From: Neobacillus niacini
GTDB lineage: Bacteria > Bacillota > Bacilli > Bacillales > Cytobacillaceae
Direction of reading: 5' to 3'
DNA length: 64,000 nt
Assembly: GCF_030817595.1 (NCBI RefSeq)
Contig: NZ_JAUSZN010000001.1
Span: 3,801,001-3,865,000, forward strand
Shown here: positions 1 through 8,943 of the stretch, one piece after another
Position numbering within the stretch: position 1 is the stretch's first letter
Layout: each line of letters starts with the position of its first letter
Notes under the pieces: generated by a model
Database searches by the model: none
Seen by the model: the letters and a program-made list of their open reading frames with translations, nothing else
What the model was told of the DNA's origin: nothing
Program-made: the position numbers and the translations under genes

Positions 1-1
1 A

Positions 2-1391
2 ATTTCTGCAGCGATGAGCAAAGCGCAACCCGGTGATACGATTGTGATGAGGAACGGAGTATGGAAGGATGCTGCCATTGTGATGGAAGGCGTAGGCAAG
101 CAGAATAAACCCATCACTCTGCGAGCGGAAACACCGGGTCAGGTAGTGCTCAGCGGCGCCTCCACACTCAACATCGGAGGATCGTATCTTGTGGTGGACG
201 GCTTGGTATTCAAAGATGGGGGAGATATCGATGATTCCGGTGTCATTGAGTTCAGGGTGGGAGATCTTGAAGCGACGCATTCCCGTCTTACTAACGTCCA
301 AATGATTGATTATAACCCTCCGAGCAATGAAAAGAACACGAAGTGGGTTGGGATTATACGGAAGCTATAACAGGGTGGACCATTCCTATTTCAAAGGTAA
401 GAAAAATATTGGTGCAACGATGGTAGTTTGGAGAGAGCAGGCGGGCGAGCAGCACCATGTCATTGATCACAATCATTTTGCCGGCCGGCCCATCCTGCTC
501 GACGATAGTGGACAAATGATTAGTAATGAAGCGGAAACGCTGAGAATCGGAACGAGTACCTATTCGCTCTCGGATTCTTATACAACGGTAGAGAACAACC
601 TGTTCGAGAACAATGATGGAGAAATCGAAATGGTTTCGGTTAAATCAGGGAAGAATGTGATTCGCGGCAATACATTTTTGAATAATGCAGCGACCGTCAC
701 GCTTCGTCATGGCAATGGAACGCACATTGAAAACAACTTCTTTTTCGCCAATGGCAAGGCAAACGCAGGCGCGATCCGCGTTATAGGCGAAGACCATGTG
801 ATAGCCAACAATTATATCAGTGGCATTGTTGGCAGCAATACGACACGTGGGGCCATTGTTCTAACCAATGGCATACCTAACTCGGCTCTCAACAAATATT
901 TTCAAGTCAAAAATGTTCTCATTACTCACAACACACTCGTGAACAATGATAACAACATCATCGTTGGCGATAAAAAAAGCGGTACGAATACGTTAGCGCC
1001 AGTAGACACGATTATAGCAAATAACGTTATACAGGCAAGCGGGAACGTTAAGCTTCCTCTTCTTAAGGTAATCGACGATGCAGCAGCTCTTACGTATGAA
1101 GGAAATTTCATGTATGGCGCCGAACTCGGGATCTGGCCGGTCGCAGGGATTAAGCAGCAAAATCCTCAACTGGCTTTGGCAGAAGACGGATTATACCGTG
1201 CGGGCGAAAAAAGTCCGATTATCAACGCATTGAAAAACGGGCCTTACTCCGTAATGGATGATATGGATGGCCAGCCCCGACCTCAAGGAAACAGGGATGC
1301 TGGAGCGGATGAGGTATCCAAAGCTCCTATAAGGATTAAGCCTTTACATCCGAGCGATGTCGGACCCGAATGGCTGAACGCATCTGAATAA
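2..1391 (+). pseudogene. PL6 family polysaccharide lyase (alginate/chondroitin lyase), 5'-truncated by window and frameshifted
   Basis: Right-handed beta-helix lyase of polysaccharide lyase family 6, which cleaves alginate or chondroitin-type uronic acid polymers outside the cell. The reading frame is open to the left window edge (I-S-A-A-M-S-K-A-Q-P-G-D), so the start and any signal peptide lie outside. The protein runs in one frame to about 350 and continues in another to 1391. Deleting one G of the GGG at 350-352 restores a continuous K-W-V-G-L-Y-G-S-Y-N-R-V-D-H stretch typical of the family. Further motifs are V-V-W-R-E-Q, V-S-V-K-S-G-K and T-L-R-H-G-N. The Lys and Arg of the last two are 21 residues apart, as expected for the PL6 catalytic pair. 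Either a pseudogene or a one-base sequencing error. Confidence 0.8.
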
Positions 1392-1463
1392 GAATTAACC
1401 GAGCTCCCATCAGTATGTCCCTATTAACTATGGAGACACGAACATTGATTCAATATAGTATGA

Positions 1464-1495
1464 AGGCAGGCGTGCAAAAGACGCCTGCCTTTTTC
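1464..1495 (+). terminator. Intrinsic terminator after the PL6 lyase
   Basis: A 10-bp stem (AGGCAGGCGT / ACGCCTGCCT) with a short loop is followed by TTTTCT. It lies 73 bases after the lyase stop and ends that transcription unit. Confidence 0.85.
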
Positions 1496-1754
1496 TATTC
1501 TTTCGAATACCTAAACCTTTTGTTAATGATTGACTAGATACTGTTTAAGTATCCCTTCACAATCCTTTCTTTTAGCGATAAATAAACGACCTTCATTTTG
1601 AAGAGTCACACCAGTTCGTTTGAACAATTCTGTATGTAAAATAATTTAGCCCCTCCACATTACTTTTTATTAAACTAGCCTGCACATTACTTTAAGAACA
1701 AAACCTCATAATCTTGTACTCAAAGTACACTTTGGAACTTATGTTATTTGTACT
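1496..1754. other. Intergenic stretch with no recognised feature
   Basis: A+T-rich DNA between the lyase terminator and the terminator of the anti-sigma gene. No convincing reading frame, RNA motif or long repeat was seen. The phrase CACATTACTTT occurs twice about 35 bases apart (near 1656 and 1682), too little to call. Confidence 0.4.
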
Positions 1755-1778
1755 AAAAAGGACCGCCAAATGACGGTC
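1755..1778 (-). terminator. Intrinsic terminator of the ECF sigma/anti-sigma operon
   Basis: Read on the minus strand, GACCGTCATTTGGCGGTC forms a hairpin followed by CTTTTT. It lies just downstream of the anti-sigma stop at 1792. Confidence 0.75.
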
Positions 1779-1791
1779 ACCTTTCGTTGAC

Positions 1792-3126
1792 TTACTCATA
1801 AACCATTTTTAAAGTTTCTACGTTATATCCCTCAACAAGGGCATGGAAATTAAGCAGTGACTTAGCAGCGGAGGCTTTTGCAAAATACAGTATACCTTTT
1901 TCTTCGTCTATATAGTTGACAAGGTATCCTCTTTTGACATGAATATACCACTTATTATTCAAATGAAGTATCGCTGTTTCATTCGGATTCTTCTTTACTT
2001 CTTCCCATTGTGCCTTTAATTCTTCAGGGATTTGCTCATCGATATTACCAGTTGTTATACTAGGTTTCTCAGATAGGTCATCTATTCTATAACCATCTAA
2101 ATTGGGTTTGAATTGTTCACTATCAATTGGAACATTAATTTCAAGTTTTGACGGATATAAGTAATCCACAACGTCACCAGCAGAATTATATGTTTCATAC
2201 TTAACCAATATCCCCGTATCCTTATCTACCCAAAAGCGGAATGTTTGGAAATCCCTATGGTTTTTAGTCCCTTTGATTACAAGCGTGTTATGACCCAGTA
2301 ATTCCTCATTTTGCTTTTCTATTTCCCATTTACTTAAATCTCGTGTATAGTTTGAGGCTATCTCATAAGGAAATAATGTTTCATTTGCCGAACCAATTGG
2401 AGGTCTCTCACGATATTTTGTAACGTTAATCCCTTCACTATCTTTTGAAAATGCCTCTTCTATCTTTAATGTGCCTGAACCACTTCCTTCTGAATAACTC
2501 ATTTGACTGTAAGTGTGTGTCTGTTCCATTAAATTCCATAACGTTCCATCTTTATAGTATTCATAAAATGTCTCGTTTTTACCATTTTCCATATACGTTC
2601 TTTTTCCGTATCCACCTGGTTGATTTTTCAAACTAATCGCATATTCAATTACTGTATAACCTGGGTCACCCCCAGAAAAGGACTTGAATTCTCCTATAGC
2701 CGTTTCAAAATAATCTACCGTGTTTATCATTTTTGTGAGGATTTCTTCTTTAGTCATTTCATCATAGTTTTCTTCTTGCTTGGATGGAATATATGCCGTT
2801 TTCTCATTGGAAGGCTCTAGAGATTCTTGCATATTCTCCTTTCGTTCATTAGCTTGTTTCACTTCAGGACCATTAAATAAATTTAGCTGCGTCCCTACAA
2901 AATAGGTGATCCCTAAAAACATTAAAGAAACCACTGAAGCGCTAAGAACAGTATTAAACTTATTTTTAAGCGGAAAAACCTGCCTTTGAAACTTGGATTT
3001 TTTAATTGAGTTCAAGACTTTTTGATACTGCTTATCATCAAAATACACGTCTTTCAAAATGGTTTCATCCATTTTTTCTTTTAAATTTTCCAGACTATTT
3101 TCCACTAATTGCCCACGCTCCTTCAT
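1792..3126 (-). CDS. Membrane-anchored anti-sigma factor with LolA/RseB-like outer domain (inferred)
   Basis: Probable negative regulator of the ECF sigma factor encoded just upstream, inferred from position and architecture. From the ATG at 3126 the protein is about 444 residues: a short cytoplasmic segment (M-K-E-R-G-Q-L-V-E...), one membrane helix near residues 60-83 (S-V-V-S-L-M-F-L-G-I-T-Y-F-V), a charged linker, then a long extracytoplasmic domain rich in beta-strand patterns. The phrase F-R-F-W-V-D-K-D-T-G-I-L-V-K-Y-E is typical of LolA/RseB-like folds. The start is placed at 3126 because the longer frame runs back deep into the sigma gene. The start overlaps the sigma stop by 32 bases, implying translational coupling. 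A start at 3072 is the alternative. Confidence 0.7.
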   Translation of the reverse strand: MKERGQLVENSLENLKEKMDETILKDVYFDDKQYQKVLNSIKKSKFQRQVFPLKNKFNTVLSASVVSLMFLGITYFVGTQLNLFNGPEVKQANERKENMQESLEPSNEKTAYIPSKQEENYDEMTKEEILTKMINTVDYFETAIGEFKSFSGGDPGYTVIEYAISLKNQPGGYGKRTYMENGKNETFYEYYKDGTLWNLMEQTHTYSQMSYSEGSGSGTLKIEEAFSKDSEGINVTKYRERPPIGSANETLFPYEIASNYTRDLSKWEIEKQNEELLGHNTLVIKGTKNHRDFQTFRFWVDKDTGILVKYETYNSAGDVVDYLYPSKLEINVPIDSEQFKPNLDGYRIDDLSEKPSITTGNIDEQIPEELKAQWEEVKKNPNETAILHLNNKWYIHVKRGYLVNYIDEEKGILYFAKASAAKSLLNFHALVEGYNVETLKMVYE

Positions 3127-3649
3127 AACCTGCTTTAAGTTTTTGGCGTCCCCGATGTAATCTAGTTCTAACCGTATTTGAATTGAGCTTAAGCATGTCC
3201 GATATTTCCTCAATAGAAAACTCCTGATAATAAAACAAGATAATGACCTCTCTTAATTTCACCGGCAGCTCTATTACTTGTTTTGAAATCAATTGATTTT
3301 CCTCCACACTCGAAAATGAATGCTGTAGAGAAGAAGATAAGGTCGGTTTAGGCTTAAAAATATCCGTAAAATACAAATTTTTAAAAGTCCAACTTTTTAT
3401 GACATCTTTACTTTGGTTCACAGTAATTCTTATCAGCCATGTTTTATAAGATGATTCGTTTCGAAAGGAATCCATTTTCTCGTAACACTTTATAAAAACC
3501 TCTTGTGCTACATCTTCTGCCATCTGTTTGTGTTTCAAGTAAGTATAAGCAATTCTAATAACATCATTACCGTAAGCGTTCATTAACCATTTCAGCTTCT
3601 CTTCACGATTCAAATGTTTTATGGGTTCTGAGTTTGGGTTGTCAGCCAT
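3095..3649 (-). CDS. ECF-type RNA polymerase sigma factor (locus A)
   Basis: Extracytoplasmic-function sigma factor that redirects RNA polymerase under envelope or other stress. Region 2 is visible as A-Y-T-Y-L-K-H-K-Q-M-A-E-D-V-A-Q-E-V-F-I-K-C-Y, with T-W-L-I-R-I-T-V-N after it. Region 4 is V-I-I-L-F-Y-Y-Q-E-F-S-I-E-E-I-S-D-M-L with T-V-R-T-R-L-H-R-G-R. The GGGAGGAG at 3669-3662 precedes the ATG at 3649 (start M-A-D-N-P-N-S-E). An ATG at 3670 is possible, but its only upstream purine tract touches it. An ECF-type promoter lies directly upstream, suggesting autoregulation, and the anti-sigma gene overlaps its 3' end. Confidence 0.9.
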   Translation of the reverse strand: MADNPNSEPIKHLNREEKLKWLMNAYGNDVIRIAYTYLKHKQMAEDVAQEVFIKCYEKMDSFRNESSYKTWLIRITVNQSKDVIKSWTFKNLYFTDIFKPKPTLSSSLQHSFSSVEENQLISKQVIELPVKLREVIILFYYQEFSIEEISDMLKLNSNTVRTRLHRGRQKLKAGYEGAWAISGK

Positions 3650-3686
3650 GCGTTCAGTTTCTCCTCCCATGCCTTGTATTTGTAAT

Positions 3687-3716
3687 TAGACGATTCGCAT
3701 TTTTTAAATGTTCCAT
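3687..3716 (-). promoter_or_regulatory. ECF-type promoter of sigma operon A
   Basis: On the minus strand GGAAC (-35) is followed by 17 bases and then CGTCTA (-10). This matches the AAC / CGTC pattern of Bacillus ECF sigma factors. It lies about 40 bases before the sigma start codon, so autoregulation is likely. Confidence 0.75.
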
Positions 3717-3763
3717 TTTGGAATTTTTTATTAAAATTTTTCTGCCACCTATGTAGTATTCAA

Positions 3764-5617
3764 ATCGAGTAGAGGGAAAATAAGTTGATTATTTTCGCCC
3801 CTCTCACACCACCGTACATACGGTTCCGTATACGGCGGTTCAATTTATATTACAGTGTGTACTTTTAGATAATGTTCTGAAGCAGAGGGAAGTCCCCTCT
3901 GCTTTAGTCTTTTGTTTGAGATTGCTCTTTGGACAACTTTTGATAGTCCAATGTACCGGTAACCTTTTCGACAGAAGGTTAATCCTTTCGCTTCTTCCTC
4001 CGGAATCCCTAATTGAATAAGCGATTTAATTTGTTTTCTAGGTACCTTCCATTGCTTCCAAATGATGACTCTAATTCTGGAGCGAAGCTTCTGATCTATC
4101 TCACTCATTGCTTTTTTCATATTTGAGATTCTAAAGTAATTAACCCACCCAAGTATGACTTGTTTCAGTTTTAAAATTCGGAAGTCTGGCGGAACACTCC
4201 AGTTTCGCTTTGTTAATTTTCGAAGCTTCCTTTGAAACTTCTGTATTGACATAAGATGGGGTTTTACTTGATACCTCTTGTTTTTAGTATCGTAATAAAA
4301 CCCGAATCCTAAGAATTTTAAATCTTTTGGGCGAGTGATTTTGCTCTTCTCCACATTAACTATTAATCCTAGTTTTCCTTCTATAAATCTCACGATTGAT
4401 TTCATCACTCTGTTTGCTGCTGCCTCACTCTTCACAAAGATGAGAGCGTCATCAGCGTATCTCACGAACCTTAGCCCTCTTTTCTCTAGTTCCTTATCGA
4501 GTTCATTTAACATAATATTACTCAATAATGGGCTAAGGTTCCCTCCTTGCGGAGTCCCGACTGGTGTTTCTTCATATTTCCCTTTCACCATGACTCCACT
4601 TACTAAGTATTTTCTGATTAGCGAGATGACATCACCATCATCTATTGTGTTAGCGATAATCCGCATGAGTTTATCGTGATGGACTGTATCGAAGAATCTT
4701 TCGAGGTCAATGTCTACCACCCAATCGTGTCCATCATTCAGAAATTCCAAGCTTTTTATAATAGCCATCTCACAGCTTCTTTTTGGTCTAAAGCCGTAAC
4801 TGAATTCACTGAATTGCTTTTCAAATATCGGACTGAGAGCTTGATGAATAGCTTGTTGAACTACTCTATCCACTACTGTTGGTATTCCCAACTTGCGCAT
4901 CTTGCCATTTTCTTTTGGGATTTCCACTCTTAAGGCAGCCTGTGGTTGGTATTTTCTTGTTCTGATGCGCTGACGTAACTCATCCTTGTTCTCTCTCAGA
5001 TATTGCTTTAGTTCTTCGACTGTTACTCCATCGACGCCACTTGCACCTTTATTTTTATAGACCCGCAGGTAAGCTTCATTCATATTTTGATTACTTAGAA
5101 TCTGTTCTAAAAGGTTCACACTCGTTTCTCCTTTCCTCTCACGTAGTAAGTGATAGCTCCATTTTGGTTATCCTTTGAGATACGCTCATACTTTCTCCAT
5201 TAACACATTCGGAGTACGTCACTTACGCATTCGTGGTGTTGAAACACTATAAATTGTTCAGCCCTTCATGAATAATTTCACTACTATGGCTTCTGCTGAC
5301 TTCTTGCGACTAACCTTTTTCGACTGTACTTCCGTACATCCGCAAGACCTCCCAGGGTAAGACAACTATCTTTCCTCTTTTACTCGCCTGATTTACTCTA
5401 CAAAGTTACGCACATCTTTTGGACTTTGACTTGCTATGGAGCCTCATCCATTTATAAAGCCTTAGTATCAGATTTCTGTACGTCGAGCCAAGATTTTATT
5501 CCACGCTTCCTCCAGCCCTTATCTCACGATAAGTACCTTGCGCTTCCTTAGTGGTTGGTCGATGTTTACCCCCACAGTGGACTTTCACCACCTAGATAGT
5601 TGCCATGCCTGGCACAC
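3764..5617 (-). mobile_element. Group II intron (class C type), about 1.85 kb, apparently complete
   Basis: The 5' end on the minus strand is GTGTGCCAGGCATGG at 5617, a GUGYG-type start. The intron RNA spans about 500 bases before the maturase gene (5120-5617), a stretch with no other gene. The 3' end carries a domain V-like hairpin (near 3845-3810, with paired CCGTATACGG / CCGTATGTACGG) and a domain VI-like hairpin ending CTACTCGAT at 3764. The maturase lacks an HNH domain. The 5' exon ends in the T-tract of a rho-independent terminator, the insertion preference known for group IIC introns. Exact ends are estimated from motifs. Confidence 0.85.
3845..5119 (-). CDS. ltrA: Group II intron reverse transcriptase/maturase
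   Basis: Intron-encoded protein that helps splice its intron RNA and copies it into DNA for retrohoming. At 424 residues it shows G-A-S-G-V-D-G near the N-terminus, the RT block Y-G-F-R-P-K-R-S, the QGGNLSPLLSN block near residues 191-201 and catalytic Y-A-D-D at 221-224. The maturase (X) region with G-W-V-N-Y-F-R follows. The C-terminus ends without an HNH endonuclease, as is usual for class C introns. The ATG has an AAAGGAGAAACGAGTG leader. The frame is intact, so the element could still be active. Confidence 0.95.
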   Translation of the reverse strand: MNLLEQILSNQNMNEAYLRVYKNKGASGVDGVTVEELKQYLRENKDELRQRIRTRKYQPQAALRVEIPKENGKMRKLGIPTVVDRVVQQAIHQALSPIFEKQFSEFSYGFRPKRSCEMAIIKSLEFLNDGHDWVVDIDLERFFDTVHHDKLMRIIANTIDDGDVISLIRKYLVSGVMVKGKYEETPVGTPQGGNLSPLLSNIMLNELDKELEKRGLRFVRYADDALIFVKSEAAANRVMKSIVRFIEGKLGLIVNVEKSKITRPKDLKFLGFGFYYDTKNKRYQVKPHLMSIQKFQRKLRKLTKRNWSVPPDFRILKLKQVILGWVNYFRISNMKKAMSEIDQKLRSRIRVIIWKQWKVPRKQIKSLIQLGIPEEEAKGLTFCRKGYRYIGLSKVVQRAISNKRLKQRGLPSASEHYLKVHTVI

Positions 5618-5620
5618 ATT

Positions 5621-5645
5621 AAAAAAGCCACCATAAAATGGCAGC
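5621..5645 (-). terminator. Terminator of the MFS gene, used as group II intron target
   Basis: On the minus strand AGCTGCCAT and ATGGTGGC pair around TTTT and are followed by TTTTTT. The group II intron begins four bases after this T-tract. The hairpin lies about 210 bases downstream of the MFS stop at 5853. Confidence 0.8.
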
Positions 5646-5852
5646 TGATTACTTTAGCTCAATTCAATTTTACCTTTTTAAGAACTTGTTTTGAATAATT
5701 TCTTAATAATACAAATAGGTAAGGCTTTGAAGTTATCGCCACTCAATTTAAAGTGTAATAATTAATCTTTCTTATCACATTCCACTTACTAGTAGATAGG
5801 ATGTAAAGTGATCTGTTTTGGAAGTTTTACTATTATTCCTAAACAATCTGCC

Positions 5853-7142
5853 CTAGTTTCTAACTCCACGAGACCATATCACCACTGGAATAAGCAATAA
5901 AGATAAAATCCCTCCAGCTATTGATAATATTAGGTAGCTTGAACTTGCCACGATTATTCCAGACATGGCTCCACCAGCAGCTCCTGACAAAGCAACTAAC
6001 ACATCCACTGAACCTTGAGTTTTCGCTCGTGTGGAAGTTTTAGTTGAATCAACAATAAGTGCTGTCCCACTTATCAAACCAATATTCCATCCTAATCCAA
6101 GTAAAGAAAGAGCAATTACCATAAGAACCATAGAACCTCCTGGTGCAAATGCTGCTATTAAACCTGCCAGAAGTAACGTAATTCCAGAAGCAATAGCCAT
6201 TACAGTACGCCCCAACTTATCAATAAGGGCACCTGTAACAAGTGAAGGAAGATACATGGCACCTATATGAAACCCAATAACAAGACCTACTGCACCCAAG
6301 TCATGTCCATGATGCATCATATGAACTGGTGTCATTGTCATAATAGCTACCATTACCATTTGAGTAAGGACCATTATCGTTGCTCCAACGATGATTCCTC
6401 TTTTGTTTTCTGTATGTTCAGTTGTTGCCAATTTATTACTAGACTCTTGGTTGATTGCTTGAATTGTTCTTGCTATAACTAATGGATCTGGGCGAAGCAT
6501 GATGAAAAGGACAGTACCTGCTAAGATATAGGCTGCTGCTCCTAAAATGAAAGGACCAGCAAGCGATGGAACACCAATCGAAAGAGCGAAATCACCCATT
6601 ACATTTACTAAATTTGGTCCTGCAACTGCACCAAATGTCGTAAAAACCATTGCAATACTAATAGCAGTTGCCCGCTGTTTTTTATTTGCTAAATCCGTAC
6701 CTGCATACCGTGCTTGTAAATTTGTTGCTGAGCCTGCACCATAAACAAGCAAGGCAGTAAATAAAAGGAAAACACTATTTATTATAGCTGCAAGTATGAC
6801 ACCTATTGCTCCAAGTCCACCGAGCATAAAACCAGCTGTCAGACCTATACGCCGTCCAAACGCCTGCGAAAGTCTCCCGACCAATAAAGCAGCACCAGCC
6901 GACCCAAAAGTAAGTAAAGCCGAAGGAAGTCCAGCATAAGCCTCTGTACCGAGCATTTGCTGTGCAAGAAGTGCACCCACAGTCACTCCCGCAGCTAACC
7001 CTGCACCACCCAAAACTTGTGAAATACTTACAATGAATAAAGTTCGTTTGTATAACGATTTTTGTTTTTCTGAGGAATTAATGTAGCTTTGTACCCGAGC
7101 TGATTGAGCGTCTAACACTTTTACACTATCTTTCTGTAACAT
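5853..7142 (-). CDS. MFS transporter, probable efflux-type permease
   Basis: Major facilitator superfamily membrane protein of 429 residues with about 12 hydrophobic segments. The loop G-R-L-S-Q-A-F-G-R-R-I-G-L after the second helix is the MFS motif A. A long hydrophilic linker (near residues 230-250) separates the two halves. A 34-residue hydrophilic N-terminal arm precedes the first helix. The ribosome site GAGGTAGG lies upstream of the ATG. It is transcribed alone. Its natural terminator is followed by the group II intron, which should not affect the coding sequence. The substrate cannot be told from sequence. Confidence 0.85.
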   Translation of the reverse strand: MLQKDSVKVLDAQSARVQSYINSSEKQKSLYKRTLFIVSISQVLGGAGLAAGVTVGALLAQQMLGTEAYAGLPSALLTFGSAGAALLVGRLSQAFGRRIGLTAGFMLGGLGAIGVILAAIINSVFLLFTALLVYGAGSATNLQARYAGTDLANKKQRATAISIAMVFTTFGAVAGPNLVNVMGDFALSIGVPSLAGPFILGAAAYILAGTVLFIMLRPDPLVIARTIQAINQESSNKLATTEHTENKRGIIVGATIMVLTQMVMVAIMTMTPVHMMHHGHDLGAVGLVIGFHIGAMYLPSLVTGALIDKLGRTVMAIASGITLLLAGLIAAFAPGGSMVLMVIALSLLGLGWNIGLISGTALIVDSTKTSTRAKTQGSVDVLVALSGAAGGAMSGIIVASSSYLILSIAGGILSLLLIPVVIWSRGVRN

Positions 7143-7344
7143 TATCTAACCTACCTCTATTATAATTCTCTTTTTATTTTATGCCTATTAGTGAAGTACG
7201 AGGCAGCCATTTTAGTAAGATTACGTCCTTAAATATAAGAAGCGATCCTATTATTGTACTAACCTTCCGCTAGTTTAATAAGAGATTCAACAAAAAAGTG
7301 GTTACTCTTGCCTGGATTAACGCCCCATTAATATTAAATAAATT

Positions 7345-7887
7345 TCAATGTGTTAATGAATGATAAATTGAATAGTCCACTTCACCGGAGATGTTTTTCA
7401 ACCCATCTTTACACAACTCCATTGCCATTAAATTCTCCTTGGAGGGCGGTAAGTTTTTTTTGGACGCATATATACCGAACTCAGTTGATGTTCTAAATCC
7501 AAAGCGTCGATAATATCGAAAATCTCCTTCAACAATAATTCCCTTATATCCACTTTCACAAGCTAATTTAATACCTTCCTGCAACATAAACTTGCCAACA
7601 CCTTGTCGTTGCTTTTTAATTGCCACAGAGACGGGGGATAACATTAATATTTCGTTTTGATATTTATTACTTATTGGAAGTTCTGAAAGTATAAAGTGTC
7701 CTACAATCTCCCCTTCCTCCTCAGCAACTAAATCTAATTGTGGGATGTAATATTGTTTTTCCCGTATCTCTCTTACAAGAGATTTTTCAACTTCACCATC
7801 TGAATAGCTCGTATTCTTGAATATTTCATAAATAAAATCTTCGATAAAGCTATATTCTACTTGTTTAACAGCTCTAATTATTATCAT
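7345..7887 (-). CDS. GNAT family N-acetyltransferase (locus 1)
   Basis: Acetyl-CoA dependent acyltransferase of 180 residues. The acetyl-CoA loop is seen in V-A-I-K-K-Q-R-Q-G-V-G-K-F-M-L-Q-E-G. A C-terminal half with R-R-F-G-F follows, typical of YhbS-like members. The start is placed at the ATG at 7887 because GGAGGGG lies seven bases before it. A longer frame to 7923 would put this ribosome site inside the gene. The acceptor substrate is unknown. The gene stands alone between the MFS gene and a methyltransferase. Confidence 0.85.
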   Translation of the reverse strand: MIIIRAVKQVEYSFIEDFIYEIFKNTSYSDGEVEKSLVREIREKQYYIPQLDLVAEEEGEIVGHFILSELPISNKYQNEILMLSPVSVAIKKQRQGVGKFMLQEGIKLACESGYKGIIVEGDFRYYRRFGFRTSTEFGIYASKKNLPPSKENLMAMELCKDGLKNISGEVDYSIYHSLTH

Positions 7888-8048
7888 AATTGCCCCTCCA
7901 TCACCTATGAAAGTTAAGCTCATTTGTTAAATTCTTCTTTAACTATGTAGTATGATTATTGACCGTATTCAATAAAAAAAGGATCGCATGTGCAATCCCA
8001 ATTCTTCAACCCTAGCCCCTTTAGCTGAAGAAGGAACTTATTTTGTAG

Positions 8049-8720
8049 TTACTCTTCGCCTAACTTTTTTCCAATAACTACTGTTGCATCCCATTCTTCA
8101 TCTCTTGCTATTTTGGTAATTAAACCAGCCTCAGCAAAAATTTCAAAGGTTTGAGCAGCCTGCATTCTACTTGTTTCTACTAATAGATGCCCTCCTGAAG
8201 CAAGCCATTGTGAAGCCTCTTCGGCTACCTTTCGCTGAAGGTCTAATCCGTCCCTGCCACCATCCAGTGCCTCTTTTGGTTCATATAAGCGTGCCTCCTG
8301 GGGAAGTAGATTTATTGCATCAGTAGGAACATAAGGTGCATTTGCAACGATTATGTTCACACGACCTCTTAATGTATGAGGTAACGCATTGTACAAGTCT
8401 CCTTGATAAACAAGACCACCAAGGTTAGTTATATTGTGGGAAGAACATTTTACTGCGATTGGATCAATGTCAACGGCGTGTAACACAATCTTATTCAAAT
8501 CGGTTGCTATTGCAGCACCGACTGCACCAGATCCACAACATAAATCAACAACAATATCACAAATGTGGGTCAACGCTTTTGCCTGTTGAACCAGAAACTC
8601 TGTACGTTTACGTGGTACAAAAACTCCCCGTTCTACCTCTATCCGCAGTCCACAAAACTTTGTAAATCCAAGTACGTATTCAAGTGGTACCCCATTGGCT
8701 CGTGTTTCTACCATTTTCAT
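8049..8720 (-). CDS. PrmC/HemK-like protein (glutamine-N5) methyltransferase; N-terminal start codon not identifiable
   Basis: SAM-dependent methyltransferase similar to the enzymes that modify glutamine in release factors. V-V-D-L-C-C-G-S-G-A-V-G is the SAM loop and N-A-P-Y-V replaces the usual N-P-P-Y. E-A-L-D-G-G-R-D-G-L-D is also typical. The first ATG is at 8720, but the same frame stays open upstream to about 8860 and encodes R-L-R-S-E-G-C-I-F-A-E-A-E, the family's normal N-terminal helical domain. No ATG, GTG or TTG occurs in that extension. Either an unusual start (such as ATA or ATT) is used or the start was lost. It appears to be a second, accessory member of the family. Confidence 0.75.
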   Translation of the reverse strand: MKMVETRANGVPLEYVLGFTKFCGLRIEVERGVFVPRKRTEFLVQQAKALTHICDIVVDLCCGSGAVGAAIATDLNKIVLHAVDIDPIAVKCSSHNITNLGGLVYQGDLYNALPHTLRGRVNIIVANAPYVPTDAINLLPQEARLYEPKEALDGGRDGLDLQRKVAEEASQWLASGGHLLVETSRMQAAQTFEIFAEAGLITKIARDEEWDATVVIGKKLGEE

Positions 8721-8943
8721 TAAATCCTCGATACTGTCAGCCTGTGAGATAAGTAACTGGGTTTCTGCCTCAGCAAAAATACAGCCCTCGCTTCGTAGTC
8801 TGTCGATAATACTTTTTTCTATTTTATTATCTAAAGAGAAAGTAAAGTTTTGTCTTATTTATCCCACCACTTCCAATAAATAAAGGTTATTTATATCTAT
8901 ATTCTAGAACTAAAAGATATTTCCTTCTTTACTCAAGCGATAG

